A stretch of 64,000 nt of DNA from Butyrivibrio sp. VCD2006 (GCF_000423925.1 NZ_AUIX01000026.1:1-64000), one strand, 5' to 3'; positions 53,201-60,815 are shown, counted from the stretch's first letter. The notes: generated by a model from the sequence alone, not told the origin. Numbers and translations are program-made.

Positions 53201-54620
53201 TCACAGTTCCCGTGGTGTTACCGGAAGTCAGGACGCTGCCGTTCAGGGTGCAGCCTTTCGCCTCGCCGTCGATTGCGTAACCGACATCGCCCGTCGCGCC
53301 GTTCTTTGTGACGTTGTTTGCCAGATCGACGGTGTTTCCGCCTTTTATTACAGTCGCTGTGCCCGTGACCGTTGCGGGGTTTGCCGCCTTGCTGACCGTT
53401 ACGGTTACGTCCACATTTTCTACAGTCTTATAGCTAGACGAAGTCGGTGTAAAGTTCGCCTTGAATGTAGCAGCCGGGGTAACGACATTGCCCACGCTCT
53501 GCGTGCTGTCCGCCCATGCCCAGGTTCCCGGCGTGTTGCCTTCCGGATTCTTCCCTTCCAGAGAGACATTCGCCAGGGTCTGGCCGTAGGTCGCGGTCAG
53601 GCCTGTGGGAGCGTTTGCGGTCGGATCAGCCTGGGCGATGGTGTACTCCACGCTTGCGGTCGCGCCGCCTACTGTGATGCTGGCCTTGTAATCGCCCGCA
53701 TCTTTGGGTGCAGTCTGCGCGGCCGTTCCGTAGCTTCCGTCGGTCTTTTTCTGGTACTGGATCTTCGCATCGCCCTGGATGCTGTTGGTATCGGTGGTGG
53801 TCGCGCCGTATGCGGTCGCCCCGTCATAGGTGCCGCCATTGGCTGAGATGGTCAGGGTTGCGACGTGGTCGCCAGCCCCTGCACTGCTCTCAGGAAGATT
53901 ACACCCCGCCGCCGTGCACTTCGCCGTGATGGTCGCACCGCTGGCAGTGTAGGTGAAGCTGTGGGTGTGAGCTAATTCCCATTTAGCCCAATATTCCTTG
54001 TTGCCTGTATCTGTAGTCGAAATTGAAGTTACTGCATTTCCTGTTAAACCTGAATTATCAAACCAACCTTTAAATTCATTACCATCCTTTGTAATATCAG
54101 TGGACGTTGGCAAAGTAGCACCCATTTCCTGTACATAGCTGGTAACATTTTTCCCTTCACTAATCGTTCCGTCGTTTGTATGAAGCGTTACGGAATAGGT
54201 TGCGAGTTCAGTTACTGAAAGAGTCATTTCAAATTTAAAATTGAACCCATTGCCTCCAGTAGTTGTTAAGGTAAATGACGATGAACCTAAGTCGCTTATC
54301 GTTCCAGTCATTTTTGTATTATCAATGGTAAGATTTGTTCCCTGGCTAATACTTGATGAAGTTATGTTGGCAAAATTAAAACCTCCTGTCAGGTCTTTAA
54401 GCGTACATTCAACAGGTAATGAGCTATATCTTAAAGTAGCATTTCTGTTAACTGGTGTATGACCACCTGAATTTGTAATAGTCGAAGTACCTGTACACAC
54501 GATCTTTGCAGCCCCAGTATATGGGTTATCCGCATACGCCGTCAGACTCATCCCAGGCGCCAATCCCAGCACCAGCGCGAGGGTGAGCAGGATGCTCAAA
54601 AGTCGTTTCTTCATTTTCAT
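50298..54620 (-). CDS. Large secreted repeat protein (MBG-like, InlB-type and Ig-like domains)
   Basis: The 1440-residue protein has a signal peptide (KRLLSILLTLALVLGLAPGM, cut near AYA). An InlB B-repeat-type block follows (VTLHTNDGTISEGKN... EFKGWFDNSGL). At least six MBG-like beta domains come next (repeated TYTGTAQELVNAGSATGGTM... KVVGDANHNDTQ), then two SHIRT-like copies (EVIYKVVGGTWSDGSTEE, VTFKVVNGSWDDGTTADR). A C-terminal Ig-like BIG2 domain closes it (KSIELSENSVSLTKGSSKKV). It has no LPxTG motif, so anchoring is unclear. It is likely an adhesin or stalk. The middle (about 51,920-53,960) is visibly richer in GC than both ends, a sign of mosaic origin. ATG 54620 is used; a TTG 6 bp upstream is better spaced from GGAG. 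Confidence 0.85.
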   Translation of the reverse strand: MKMKKRLLSILLTLALVLGLAPGMSLTAYADNPYTGAAKIVCTGTSTITNSGGHTPVNRNATLRYSSLPVECTLKDLTGGFNFANITSSSISQGTNLTIDNTKMTGTISDLGSSSFTLTTTGGNGFNFKFEMTLSVTELATYSVTLHTNDGTISEGKNVTSYVQEMGATLPTSTDITKDGNEFKGWFDNSGLTGNAVTSISTTDTGNKEYWAKWELAHTHSFTYTASGATITAKCTAAGCNLPESSAGAGDHVATLTISANGGTYDGATAYGATTTDTNSIQGDAKIQYQKKTDGSYGTAAQTAPKDAGDYKASITVGGATASVEYTIAQADPTANAPTGLTATYGQTLANVSLEGKNPEGNTPGTWAWADSTQSVGNVVTPAATFKANFTPTSSSYKTVENVDVTVTVSKAANPATVTGTATVIKGGNTVDLANNVTKNGATGDVGYAIDGEAKGCTLNGSVLTSGNTTGTVTVNVTVAADSNYEALAATPITVTINDKGTQTITAADVTVTYGDADKKVNASVTDPAQGGGAISYAVKDGSADYIDVNATTGALTIKKVPADGKAYVVVTAAETAAYAQATKEVTVTINKAAPTVTAPTAKTLTYTGTAQELVNAGSATGGTMQYAIGKDDKTAPTDGWKTSIPTATEAGTYYVWYKVVGDANHNDTQAAKITVTISKATVTAPTIASKTYTGEAQTATVTASTLYSVTTNNGGTNVGSYNVVLTLTDPANYKWTDSTEAAKTLKFNITKATAPTVTVPTLTAVTYDPAKTLADISLPDGWVWVTSSTVPTVGDSGYEAALTVDDANYDYTNVQGYSASTHKMTRTVSLTVNKAAATVTTAPTAKTLSYTGSAQKLVNVGTASGGTMQYALGTSTEATGAYTTSIPEATDAGTYNVWYMVEGDKNHIDSEPACITVSIAPIQSYEVIYKVVGGTWSDGSTEEKTDIVQSGSKPTNVPTDMKALEGYTGGAWDTDPDKTTITEAKTFIYSFTAKNTVSAVVTFKVVNGSWDDGTTADRTVPLTAYEGTALYLKDADIPKVGNKPNDNFAAGTWDTTPNTEAEITADMTYTYTYAATSPTNAGEIDTKVDKKEDTPETTVEGLTEDVVLGVVTDAERTAINNGASAIMSLQITNIDQSVNNSDKQLMEKAAVENRKNAKVGMFLDFSMILQVGNLGSRKVTELNGKSIMVEVTVPENLQAPPGVNRTFFLMSIHNNIAKIHGRSRTNKIPATLTDFSTYAIVYADDLTQPEGFNTSIRIKQKDGKLSISWDKVEGVKKVEVYATYCGNNYPNKAVKTTTGNSVNIKKLNGKKINFKKNMKLYLVAYDSNGNKIGKSICAHFAGKDHKKYTNVKSIELSENSVSLTKGSSKKVKATIKLDDKKKKRIGDDHASKFRFRSTIAGIATVDKNGNITGVSAGTCYVYVYAQNGLAKKVQVTVTE

Positions 54621-54681
54621 AAACAATCTGTCTCCTTTCGCATTCACGGCTGTTATGGCCGCCGCTGACCATGATGTACAC

Positions 54682-54734
54682 ACAAAAACCGTCTGATCCG
54701 GCAGGGCGCTATACCCCCGTCAGATCAGACGGTT
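54682..54734 (-). terminator. Terminator-like hairpin in the leader of the surface protein gene
   Basis: Perfect 12-bp arms AACCGTCTGATC (54687-54698) and GATCAGACGGTT (54723-54734) are followed on the minus strand by TTTTTGTGTG. The hairpin lies about 65 bp before the start codon, in the transcribed leader. It could be an attenuator or the end of an upstream transcript. Confidence 0.6.
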
Positions 54735-54803
54735 ATCCATCACGAATGTTGTATTCAGTTTCATGCGCCCCGCAAGACGCAAAAAGGGCGCAGTTAGCTC
54801 GTG

Positions 54804-54828
54804 CTCTGCTCTGCTCTGCTCTGCTCTA
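54804..54828. repeat. CTCTG pentanucleotide tandem repeat
   Basis: Four perfect CTCTG copies and one altered copy (CTCTA) occur 184 bp upstream of the surface protein start. Short tandem repeats of this type change length by slippage. Confidence 0.8.
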
Positions 54829-55103
54829 AGGAGCGTAGGTCTATTCCGCATGGCTTTCAAGTACTTTTCCTTCAAAATTATCCCCTCATATCAATCAAAT
54901 AATCATTTCACAAATAATTATACATTTTATAATCTAAAAAATGTGTTAAGCATTACGAAAAATAGTATAACAATCATATTACATCGTCATATTGTTTTGT
55001 CTCTTGCATTTATGATTGTCATCTTATTTTTAATATTGTATTATTCCATTTGTTCAAAAGGCCATATATGGTGTCAGGGAGTATCTCCCGCATTTTCCAC
55101 AGA

Positions 55104-55132
55104 TTGTTTGTGCAAGCGATGTAGGATATAAT
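55104..55132 (+). promoter_or_regulatory. Promoter upstream of the Rpn pseudogene
   Basis: TTGTTT (55104-55109) and TATAAT (55127-55132) are 17 bp apart. The promoter seems intact although the gene behind it is broken. Confidence 0.5.
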
Positions 55133-55216
55133 TATAGTGACCACACAGTTAAGTTTTATTCTATTTTTCTGCCTTATATGGTCTTTCAAACAGAAAACCA
55201 TACAAGGAGGATATAA

Positions 55217-55617
55217 TTGAAAGAAGTAGCTATTCACCAAAAGTACAAGAACTCAGTTTTCAGAATGTTGTTCAACAATAAGAAGGAGCTGCTTTCATTT
55301 TGGAAGAAGCCGTTAAAAGTGCTGTAGCTGAATGTATAACCGAAGGTATCCTGGCTGACTTCCTATCTAAAAACCGAGCGGAGGTGATTCGTGTGAGCGT
55401 ATTGGAATACAATGAAGAACTTCATTTGAAAAATGTGTATCAGGATGGATATGATGACTGCGCTGCTCAGAAAGATGCTATTATTCTTGAAAAGGATGCT
55501 GTTATAGCTGAAAAAGATAATGCTTTAGCAAAAAAGGACCTGGCTTTAGCTGAGTTGAATGACAAAATATCAAAACTTGAAGCTCTATTGGCTGATCTTA
55601 CCAGTAAAGATAATTAA
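55217..55617 (+). pseudogene. Rpn-family nuclease/transposase, internally deleted and frameshifted
   Basis: Rpn proteins are PD-(D/E)XK DNases that promote recombination, normally about 280-320 residues. Here a perfect AGGAGG site and TTG start (55217) lead to the family N-terminus (IHQKYKNSVFRMLFNNKKELLSFW). This stops at TAG 55325-55327 after 36 codons. Another frame, open from 55300, carries the family C-terminal part (ECITEGILADFLSKNRAEVI, SVLEYNEELHLKN), followed by a heptad-like Glu/Lys/Ala coil. The catalytic middle is missing. The gene is therefore dead as a nuclease, though the 105-codon C-terminal frame could still make a coiled-coil peptide. Confidence 0.8.
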
Positions 55618-55641
55618 GCATCTATCATATAAAAATGTTGG

Positions 55642-55679
55642 AGGGGCTGTCGCATTAGTGCGACCGCCCCATTTTTTTA
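55642..55679 (+). terminator. Terminator after the Rpn pseudogene
   Basis: GGGGC-TGTCGCA and TGCGAC-CGCCCC arms with loop TTAG are followed by ATTTTTTT. This is a strong intrinsic terminator. Confidence 0.9.
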
Positions 55680-55721
55680 CCTGTTAATTATTTATTTCAA
55701 TTAATAAAACTTAAAGTTCCT

Positions 55722-55994
55722 TTATGCACCGCCGGCAACAGCCTTTAGTGCTTCAAATTCTGATTCAAATACTCCTCCCATTTTCTCGAGTTCATCCCAG
55801 TTGTACCAGGACCCGGAAAGCTGAATGCCATTAATGGAAACATCTGTAACCACCACCATGAAAGGTTTGTGATTTATTACAATATAAGCAGTCCTGTTCA
55901 TACCAAGAGGCGCCACAAAAACATGCCCTGTATCAATCAGGTGATTAATCTGATCCAATGTGAGATTTTTGGTTAATGGCATTGTCCTTATCAT
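55722..55994 (-). CDS. Small protein of unknown function
   Basis: The 90-residue soluble protein starts at ATG 55994, 7 nt after GGAG; an internal ATG four codons later has a weaker site. It has a short helix (LTLDQINHLID), then beta-rich sequence (HVFVAPLGMNRTAYIVINH, FMVVVTDVSINGIQLSGSW) and a helical end. I do not recognise a family. It has its own space between a terminator and yggS and is probably real. Confidence 0.6.
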   Translation of the reverse strand: MIRTMPLTKNLTLDQINHLIDTGHVFVAPLGMNRTAYIVINHKPFMVVVTDVSINGIQLSGSWYNWDELEKMGGVFESEFEALKAVAGGA

Positions 55995-56144
55995 CAGACC
56001 ACTCCGAGAAAAATAGACTTATACGTACCTTACTCTTATTCTAAAGTTCATCGCTTCTATTATCAATAAAATGATTATGAAAAATTGGTAAACTGTTGTT
56101 ATATCATTATTCCATGACCCACAATGTCATACCGGCTCTGCTTT

Positions 56145-56840
56145 TCACTTATTGTAATTTCTCTCACCAAATATTCCTGTTCCCACTCTGACAAAGGTCG
56201 CTCCTTCTTCAACAGCAACCTCATAGTCTCCGGTCATTCCCATTGATAGTGTGTCCAGTTTTGTTCCTTGTATGTTTTCAGCCTTAAGACTCTCAAGGAG
56301 TTCACGAAGCCCCCTGAAATACACCCTGTTTGATTCCGGATCATCAGTGTAGGGAGCTATTGTCATAAGTCCTCTTACTCTCACATGGGGAAACTTTGCT
56401 ATGGTTCTTACAAATTCAGGGGTCTCCTCGGGAGTAAGTCCGAATTTGGTATCCTCTCCCGCCATGTTTACTTCACATAAGACGTCCATCACAAGATCGT
56501 TCTTTGCTGCCTGTTTCTCAATTTCTTCAGCAAGAGAAAGCTTGTCGCAGGAATGGATCATGTCGACTTTTCCCGGAAGATATTTCACCTTATTAGTCTG
56601 CAGATGACCTATCATATGCCAGTGAAGCGGCTCCTTTATTTCTTCTGTCTTATCCCTTATCTCCTGTACCTTATTCTCACCAAAAACAGTAATTCCGCAG
56701 TCCATCGCCTCTCTGATGTCAGAAACCGGCTTTGTCTTACTAACAGCGATGAGGGTCACCTCACTTCTATCTCTCCCTGCTCTGTCGCAGGCTGCCTGTA
56801 TTCTTTTCTCAACTACTTTTAAATTCTCACTAATACTCAT
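56145..56840 (-). CDS. yggS: YggS-family pyridoxal-phosphate homeostasis protein
   Basis: The 231-residue protein is a single-domain PLP-binding barrel of the YggS/YlmE/PROSC family, which buffers cellular PLP. The PLP lysine is in LIAVSKTKPVSDIREA. Family blocks FGENKVQEIRDK, HWHMIGHLQTNK and SMGMTGDYEVAVEEGATFVRVG are intact. The open frame continues 48 codons upstream, but those are a translation of an intergenic repeat element. ATG 56840 follows AGGAGGA and is the real start. It lies 127 bp after a Nudix hydrolase gene, with the repeat element between. Confidence 0.93.
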   Translation of the reverse strand: MSISENLKVVEKRIQAACDRAGRDRSEVTLIAVSKTKPVSDIREAMDCGITVFGENKVQEIRDKTEEIKEPLHWHMIGHLQTNKVKYLPGKVDMIHSCDKLSLAEEIEKQAAKNDLVMDVLCEVNMAGEDTKFGLTPEETPEFVRTIAKFPHVRVRGLMTIAPYTDDPESNRVYFRGLRELLESLKAENIQGTKLDTLSMGMTGDYEVAVEEGATFVRVGTGIFGERNYNK

Positions 56841-56849
56841 TGCTCCTCC

Positions 56850-56963
56850 TAATCTTCTCATCCCCTCATCCGTCAGCTTCGCTGACACCTGTCTTCGCTC
56901 CGCTTCGGTCCGCGCAAAGCCAACGTCCACCCGGACGTTGTGCGCCCCCCAAAGGGGGGGAAG
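56850..56963. repeat. Intergenic palindromic repeat element, copy 2
   Basis: CCCCTCATCCGTCAGCTTCG begins a hairpin (GTCAGC/GCTGAC). It is followed by AACGTCC/GGACGTT and a CCCCCC-aaa-GGGGGG hairpin. The opening matches the element at 43975. It fills the gap between the Nudix gene stop and the yggS ribosome site. Confidence 0.6.
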
Positions 56964-56967
56964 GCTT

Positions 56968-57573
56968 TTAATGTAGGAACGCAAAGGGTTCTTCGTCGTG
57001 TATAAAATGCTGAAGCTGATAAGCTGCTAGTATTGCCACATGCTCTTCCTTCAAAATACGCTTAGCCTCGGCTCTGTCAACAAGCACAACCTGAATCTCC
57101 TCACTGAGTTCCTGGTACTTATCTGTAATCTCCCCATCTGCATATCCAAATACCATGGCAACAGATTCGTCCGACATTCCAACCGATGAAAATCTCGGGA
57201 GCTCATACATGGAATCCACATCAAGAGGATGGAAAACCAATCCTGTTTCCTCGTGCAGTTCCCTTACTGCTGCTTCATGATAGTCCTCACCGGGTTCGCA
57301 AAGTCCTGCCGGAAACTCATAAATATATGTATTTATGGGATATCTGTACTGCCTTACCATCACGACCTTATCATGCTTTTCACCGCAAAGTGCATAAATA
57401 GAAACTCCATCAGCTACATTTTTCCCTGTGGTGATCATAAGGTCTTCCTTAGTCTTGCAGCGTGATGCCACAAAATAATTGGACTTATGTCCTTTATCAT
57501 TTTCTCCCTTTACATGGAACAGATTTACAAACTTATTCTCTGTAAGCTGTTCAACTGAATTAATAGTTGCCAT
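56968..57573 (-). CDS. Nudix hydrolase (ADP-ribose pyrophosphatase-like)
   Basis: The 201-residue enzyme has an N-terminal beta domain and a Nudix fold with VVMVRQYRYPINTYIYEFPA, then the Nudix box GEDYHEAAVRELHEETGL. The YRYP...YEFPAGL context is typical of ADP-ribose pyrophosphatases, which split ADP-ribose into AMP and ribose 5-phosphate. It is upstream of yggS in the same direction, separated by a repeat element whose hairpins may stop or stabilise the transcript. Confidence 0.88.
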   Translation of the reverse strand: MATINSVEQLTENKFVNLFHVKGENDKGHKSNYFVASRCKTKEDLMITTGKNVADGVSIYALCGEKHDKVVMVRQYRYPINTYIYEFPAGLCEPGEDYHEAAVRELHEETGLVFHPLDVDSMYELPRFSSVGMSDESVAMVFGYADGEITDKYQELSEEIQVVLVDRAEAKRILKEEHVAILAAYQLQHFIHDEEPFAFLH

Positions 57574-57780
57574 TAGTAACAGTTTCCTTTCTTCAATGTT
57601 CTAAAAGTAAATTTTTATATTCCAAAAATCCCTCGAACAAATATCTCTATGCCTATTGACGAGAACCTAAGAAATCCTCGGATTAAGGGCAAAAAATGCC
57701 ACGAAGTAATGAACATTCCAGACATATTTTTAACCATATGGGAATATGTTACATCATTTTCGCGGCACTGGCAAAACAAC

Positions 57781-59436
57781 TTATGAAAGTATTACCATAT
57801 TTTTTCCTATTTCTTTTGCTTTATACAGATTATCATCAGCCTGCTTTAATACATCCGTATCTCCCTTACCTGTAGCAACACCGAGGCTTAAAGTAACTAC
57901 AGTGTTTTCTCCAAACTCCCAGCCCTGCTGCTCCATTGTATGCCTGAGTCTTTCAGCAAGTCTCTCAGCGTAAGGTACAGCCTTCTGGTCAAGAAGTATT
58001 ACAAATTCTTCGCCGCCATACCTGTAACAGTGTACATCCGGAGTGGTTTCCTTCTGCATAAGCTGTCCAAGCCTCCAAAGTACAATGTCTCCATTTTGAT
58101 GGCCATAGGTATCATTTATCTGCTTGAAATCATCGATATCGATCATAACGACACCGTAGAGTGCCTTTTTCTTTTTAGCCCTTGCCAGAGCATAATTGAA
58201 AATCCTTCTGTTAAAGAGTCCTGTCAGCTCATCGAACCGGCTATTCAAAAGAATGATAACTAGAATAATTATGATTACAGCAACTACCAAAATAGAAAAA
58301 AGAATTATCTGAGTACGCCTAACAACCTGTCTGTCAAGCAGCTCATTCTTCGCCATTTCAGCTTTAGAATCAGTAACGGTTGCATCAATAACATTGGCAT
58401 AGGCAATATTCTGATAGTTAAAAAGCTTCGTATACAGCCTGTTCAAAATTGGCATCAGGGTTTCTTTTACTGTTTCACTTGTGGGCGGATAGTCCTTCTG
58501 AATTTTCAAAAGAGTACTAAGCTCTGCTTTTTCATAGCCATTTTCTTCGCACAGCTTCATGAATTCATCAAGGAATCCGGCTACTTCCAGCTCCTTTTCT
58601 TCGCTCTTTCCGGCACTTTTTTCAGAAGTGTCATTGAATATCTGCCCGGCTGACAAGTAGCATTTTGCCTGGTAATAAGGAACTATAAGATCCCTTAACA
58701 TGATCTGCCTGTAGACATCCGTCGTAAACATCTTATGCCCTTCCCACTTATCAAGCTTTTCCTGACATTCATCAAATCGTCCGGTCTCAACATATACTCT
58801 TGCGAGCCAGGCATCATTGATAGCAGTATATGCCTCTTCAAATACTCCGGTATTTGACATATCAATCAGCTCCTGTGACTTTAGGAGATACTTTTCGGCA
58901 CTACTGTAGTCCTCATCAGTAATCGCAACCATCCCAAGCATACGAAAAGCATAGCTTCTTATCTGAAGATCCTCTATATCATCAAAAGCTTCTACCCTTT
59001 GTGCATGTTCTATCATGTTCTTAGCAGAATCGCCTGTGTAATTGTTCAGGAAAAAGTTGGCCAGATCGAGATAAATGTTTACCGTATAGTCTTTATCATC
59101 ACTTCTTTCAAGATAATAAAGAGCATATCCAAGATACCGGTAATAGGCCATTGTCTCGCCTTTTTGCATGTAAATAAGGCTTGCCCTCTCATATAGTCTG
59201 CCCTTATCTTCATTGAAAAATTGTTTGGAATCTATGAGATTATTAATAGACTCCAGCTCATCATCCAGTGTATCCCAGCTAAATAAAAGATCTTCGCTTA
59301 TAAGGCTTACAACCTTTTCGTGATTTGCCTTCTTTTCAAAATAAATATTTACATAGTAAAGAAACTGCGAAAGAAATATCGCAGCCAGAAATGCAACAAT
59401 GCCAATGATCAGTTTTAGTGCGGCCTTTCTTTTCAT
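57781..59436 (-). CDS. Diguanylate cyclase with extracytoplasmic helical-repeat sensor
   Basis: The 551-residue protein has an N-terminal membrane helix and about 310 residues of helical, TPR-like repeats (YRYLGYALYYLERSDD, YAFRMLGMVAITDEDY). A second helix (IILFSILVVAVIIIILVIIL) and a C-terminal GGDEF domain follow, with GGEEF at 474-478 in YRYGGEEFVIL. DIDDFKQINDTYGHQNGD shows the metal site. The I-site RxxD is not seen. The layout suggests that a protein or peptide bound outside the membrane controls c-di-GMP synthesis. ATG 59436 follows GGCAGGA; a TTG at 59448 is the alternative. It is monocistronic and divergent from the CDF transporter. Confidence 0.9.
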   Translation of the reverse strand: MKRKAALKLIIGIVAFLAAIFLSQFLYYVNIYFEKKANHEKVVSLISEDLLFSWDTLDDELESINNLIDSKQFFNEDKGRLYERASLIYMQKGETMAYYRYLGYALYYLERSDDKDYTVNIYLDLANFFLNNYTGDSAKNMIEHAQRVEAFDDIEDLQIRSYAFRMLGMVAITDEDYSSAEKYLLKSQELIDMSNTGVFEEAYTAINDAWLARVYVETGRFDECQEKLDKWEGHKMFTTDVYRQIMLRDLIVPYYQAKCYLSAGQIFNDTSEKSAGKSEEKELEVAGFLDEFMKLCEENGYEKAELSTLLKIQKDYPPTSETVKETLMPILNRLYTKLFNYQNIAYANVIDATVTDSKAEMAKNELLDRQVVRRTQIILFSILVVAVIIIILVIILLNSRFDELTGLFNRRIFNYALARAKKKKALYGVVMIDIDDFKQINDTYGHQNGDIVLWRLGQLMQKETTPDVHCYRYGGEEFVILLDQKAVPYAERLAERLRHTMEQQGWEFGENTVVTLSLGVATGKGDTDVLKQADDNLYKAKEIGKNMVILS

Positions 59437-59565
59437 TCCTGCCTTCAAAATGTAAACGAGTCAAATCACTCCGTATCTGTTGATATTATAAGCAATAATT
59501 ATTAAAATTCCGTAGATTATTTATATAATTTTTAAAAAGTATCATTCTCAGCTGACAGATCAAAA

Positions 59566-59580
59566 GTGTATAATATACAC
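59566..59580 (+). promoter_or_regulatory. -10 box within a palindrome directly before the CDF start
   Basis: The 15-bp inverted repeat GTGTAT-AAT-ATACAC contains TATAAT (59569-59574). Six bases separate this -10 box from ATG 59581, so transcription would start at or within one base of the start codon. No ribosome site is present. The palindrome is a candidate operator. Confidence 0.5.
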
Positions 59581-60690
59581 ATGAACGAAAATAATAATCT
59601 TGTAAGAAACAACAAAATAATAGAGACCTCAATTATCGGTATCGCGGTTAATATTGTACTTGTAATCATAAAGACAATCTTCGGTATGATAGCAGGTTCA
59701 ATTGCCATTCTTCTCGATGCCCTAAATAACCTCACCGACGTAGTCAGTTCTGTGGTTACCATCATCGGTCTTAAGATGTCATCCAAAAAGCCCGATGAAG
59801 ACCACCCCATGGGGCATGGACGAATCGAGTATATAAGCGCAGTTGTCGTAGCAATTATTATAATTTACGCCGGAGTTACCGCCTGTATAGAGTCCGTGAA
59901 AAAGATTCTTCACCCGACAGTCACTGTTTATACCGCATACACAATTGTTATGCTCATCATAACGATAATCACAAAATGTCTGCTTGGACGTTTTGTCAAA
60001 AACCGTGGAAAAGAGTTTGGTTCCCCTGCTCTCGTCGCATCGGGACAGGATGCAATGAATGACAGTCTGATATCTGTGGCAGTTCTCTTTTCAGCGATTG
60101 TTGCACTAATATTTGGCATTCAGCTGGATGCCTACATAGGTTTGATTATCGCTTTTTGTATCATAAATGCAGGGCTTGAGCTTCTTGTGGATGATATGAA
60201 GGATATTCTCGGACGTCGTGCAGACAGAGCTCTTGCTGACAGGATAAAGGAATTCGTCTCAGGTTATGACAATGTTTTGGATGTACATGATCTTGTACTT
60301 CACAACTATGGTCCTGAGCGCTTCATCGGATCTGTAGTGATTGATGTTGACAGCAATCTGACTGCCAATGAAATCTATAATGTCACACATCTGATCAAAG
60401 ATGACGTTCTTGATCAGTTTGACGTTATCTTAAGTGCCATTGGTATATGTGCCATAAACGCTGAAAACCTTGGTATGCGAGATGAGATCATCCGCCGCAT
60501 CGAGCACATTGACGGAATCCTCCAGGTGCATGGAATACACATTGATACAGAGGATAAGCTTATAGATCTTGACATCATAACAAGCTTCGATACGCCATAC
60601 CCTGATGCCATCATCGATCATGCAATGATGCATCTGACCGAGAGCTACCCCGACTACAAAATAGATATTCATTTGGATAATGATGTATAA
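59581..60690 (+). CDS. Cation diffusion facilitator (CDF) metal exporter
   Basis: The 369-residue protein has six membrane helices and a long cytoplasmic C-terminal domain. CDF metal-site motifs are visible: DALNNLTD in helix 2, DHPMGHGRIEY after it, and DAMNDS in helix 5. DALNN with an Asn plus DAMND fits manganese/iron-type (MntE-like) rather than strict zinc exporters, but this is tentative. The C-terminal part (QVHGIHIDTEDK, HLTESYPDYKIDIHL) is the dimerising domain, here longer than in short CDF proteins. The open frame begins at GTG 59566, which lies inside the promoter; ATG 59581 is the likely start. No Shine-Dalgarno sequence precedes it. Confidence 0.88.
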   Translation: MNENNNLVRNNKIIETSIIGIAVNIVLVIIKTIFGMIAGSIAILLDALNNLTDVVSSVVTIIGLKMSSKKPDEDHPMGHGRIEYISAVVVAIIIIYAGVTACIESVKKILHPTVTVYTAYTIVMLIITIITKCLLGRFVKNRGKEFGSPALVASGQDAMNDSLISVAVLFSAIVALIFGIQLDAYIGLIIAFCIINAGLELLVDDMKDILGRRADRALADRIKEFVSGYDNVLDVHDLVLHNYGPERFIGSVVIDVDSNLTANEIYNVTHLIKDDVLDQFDVILSAIGICAINAENLGMRDEIIRRIEHIDGILQVHGIHIDTEDKLIDLDIITSFDTPYPDAIIDHAMMHLTESYPDYKIDIHLDNDV

Positions 60691-60720
60691 ATTGGTAAAA
60701 TGACAAGATGATAAAATGAC

Positions 60721-60815
60721 GCCGGGGCACGTTATATATGTTAATTCAGGCTCATTAAGCTTCGCTTACAATCTCCTGATTTAGCATATATAAGGTGCCC
60801 CGGCTGGTTTTTTAT
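60721..60815. terminator. Very long imperfect hairpin between convergent genes
   Basis: The arms from GCCGGGGCAC (60721-60730) inward and GTGCCCCGGC (60795-60804) inward pair over about 30 bp with three interruptions (one a G-U pair), around a partly paired 24-nt centre with TTCG. A TTTTTTATT run follows at 60808. It can end the CDF transcript. Its length exceeds a normal terminator, so it may be a small mobile palindrome reused as one. Confidence 0.75.

Larger units (their letters stand above)
54621..55103. other. Leader and intergenic region upstream of the surface protein
   Basis: The half nearest the surface gene (54621-54850) is GC-rich and holds the hairpins and pentanucleotide repeat listed separately. 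The other half (54850-55100) is very AT-rich with no open frame that has a ribosome site. No promoter for the surface gene could be placed with confidence. Confidence 0.5.

Noticed and set aside
51897..53846. 649-codon open frame on the plus strand opposite the surface protein gene
   Set aside because: It mirrors GC-rich repeated DNA and translates into Arg/Gly/Cys-rich sequence with no domain. The opposite strand encodes recognisable MBG-like domains.
54735..54850. c-di-GMP riboswitch in the leader of the surface protein gene
   Set aside because: The conserved GCAAA loop and paired helices of the known classes could not be found. Only a terminator-like hairpin is supported.
56841..56984. 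48-codon N-terminal extension of YggS
   Set aside because: It is a translation of a palindromic intergenic repeat. The AGGAGGA site and family N-terminus place the start at 56840.
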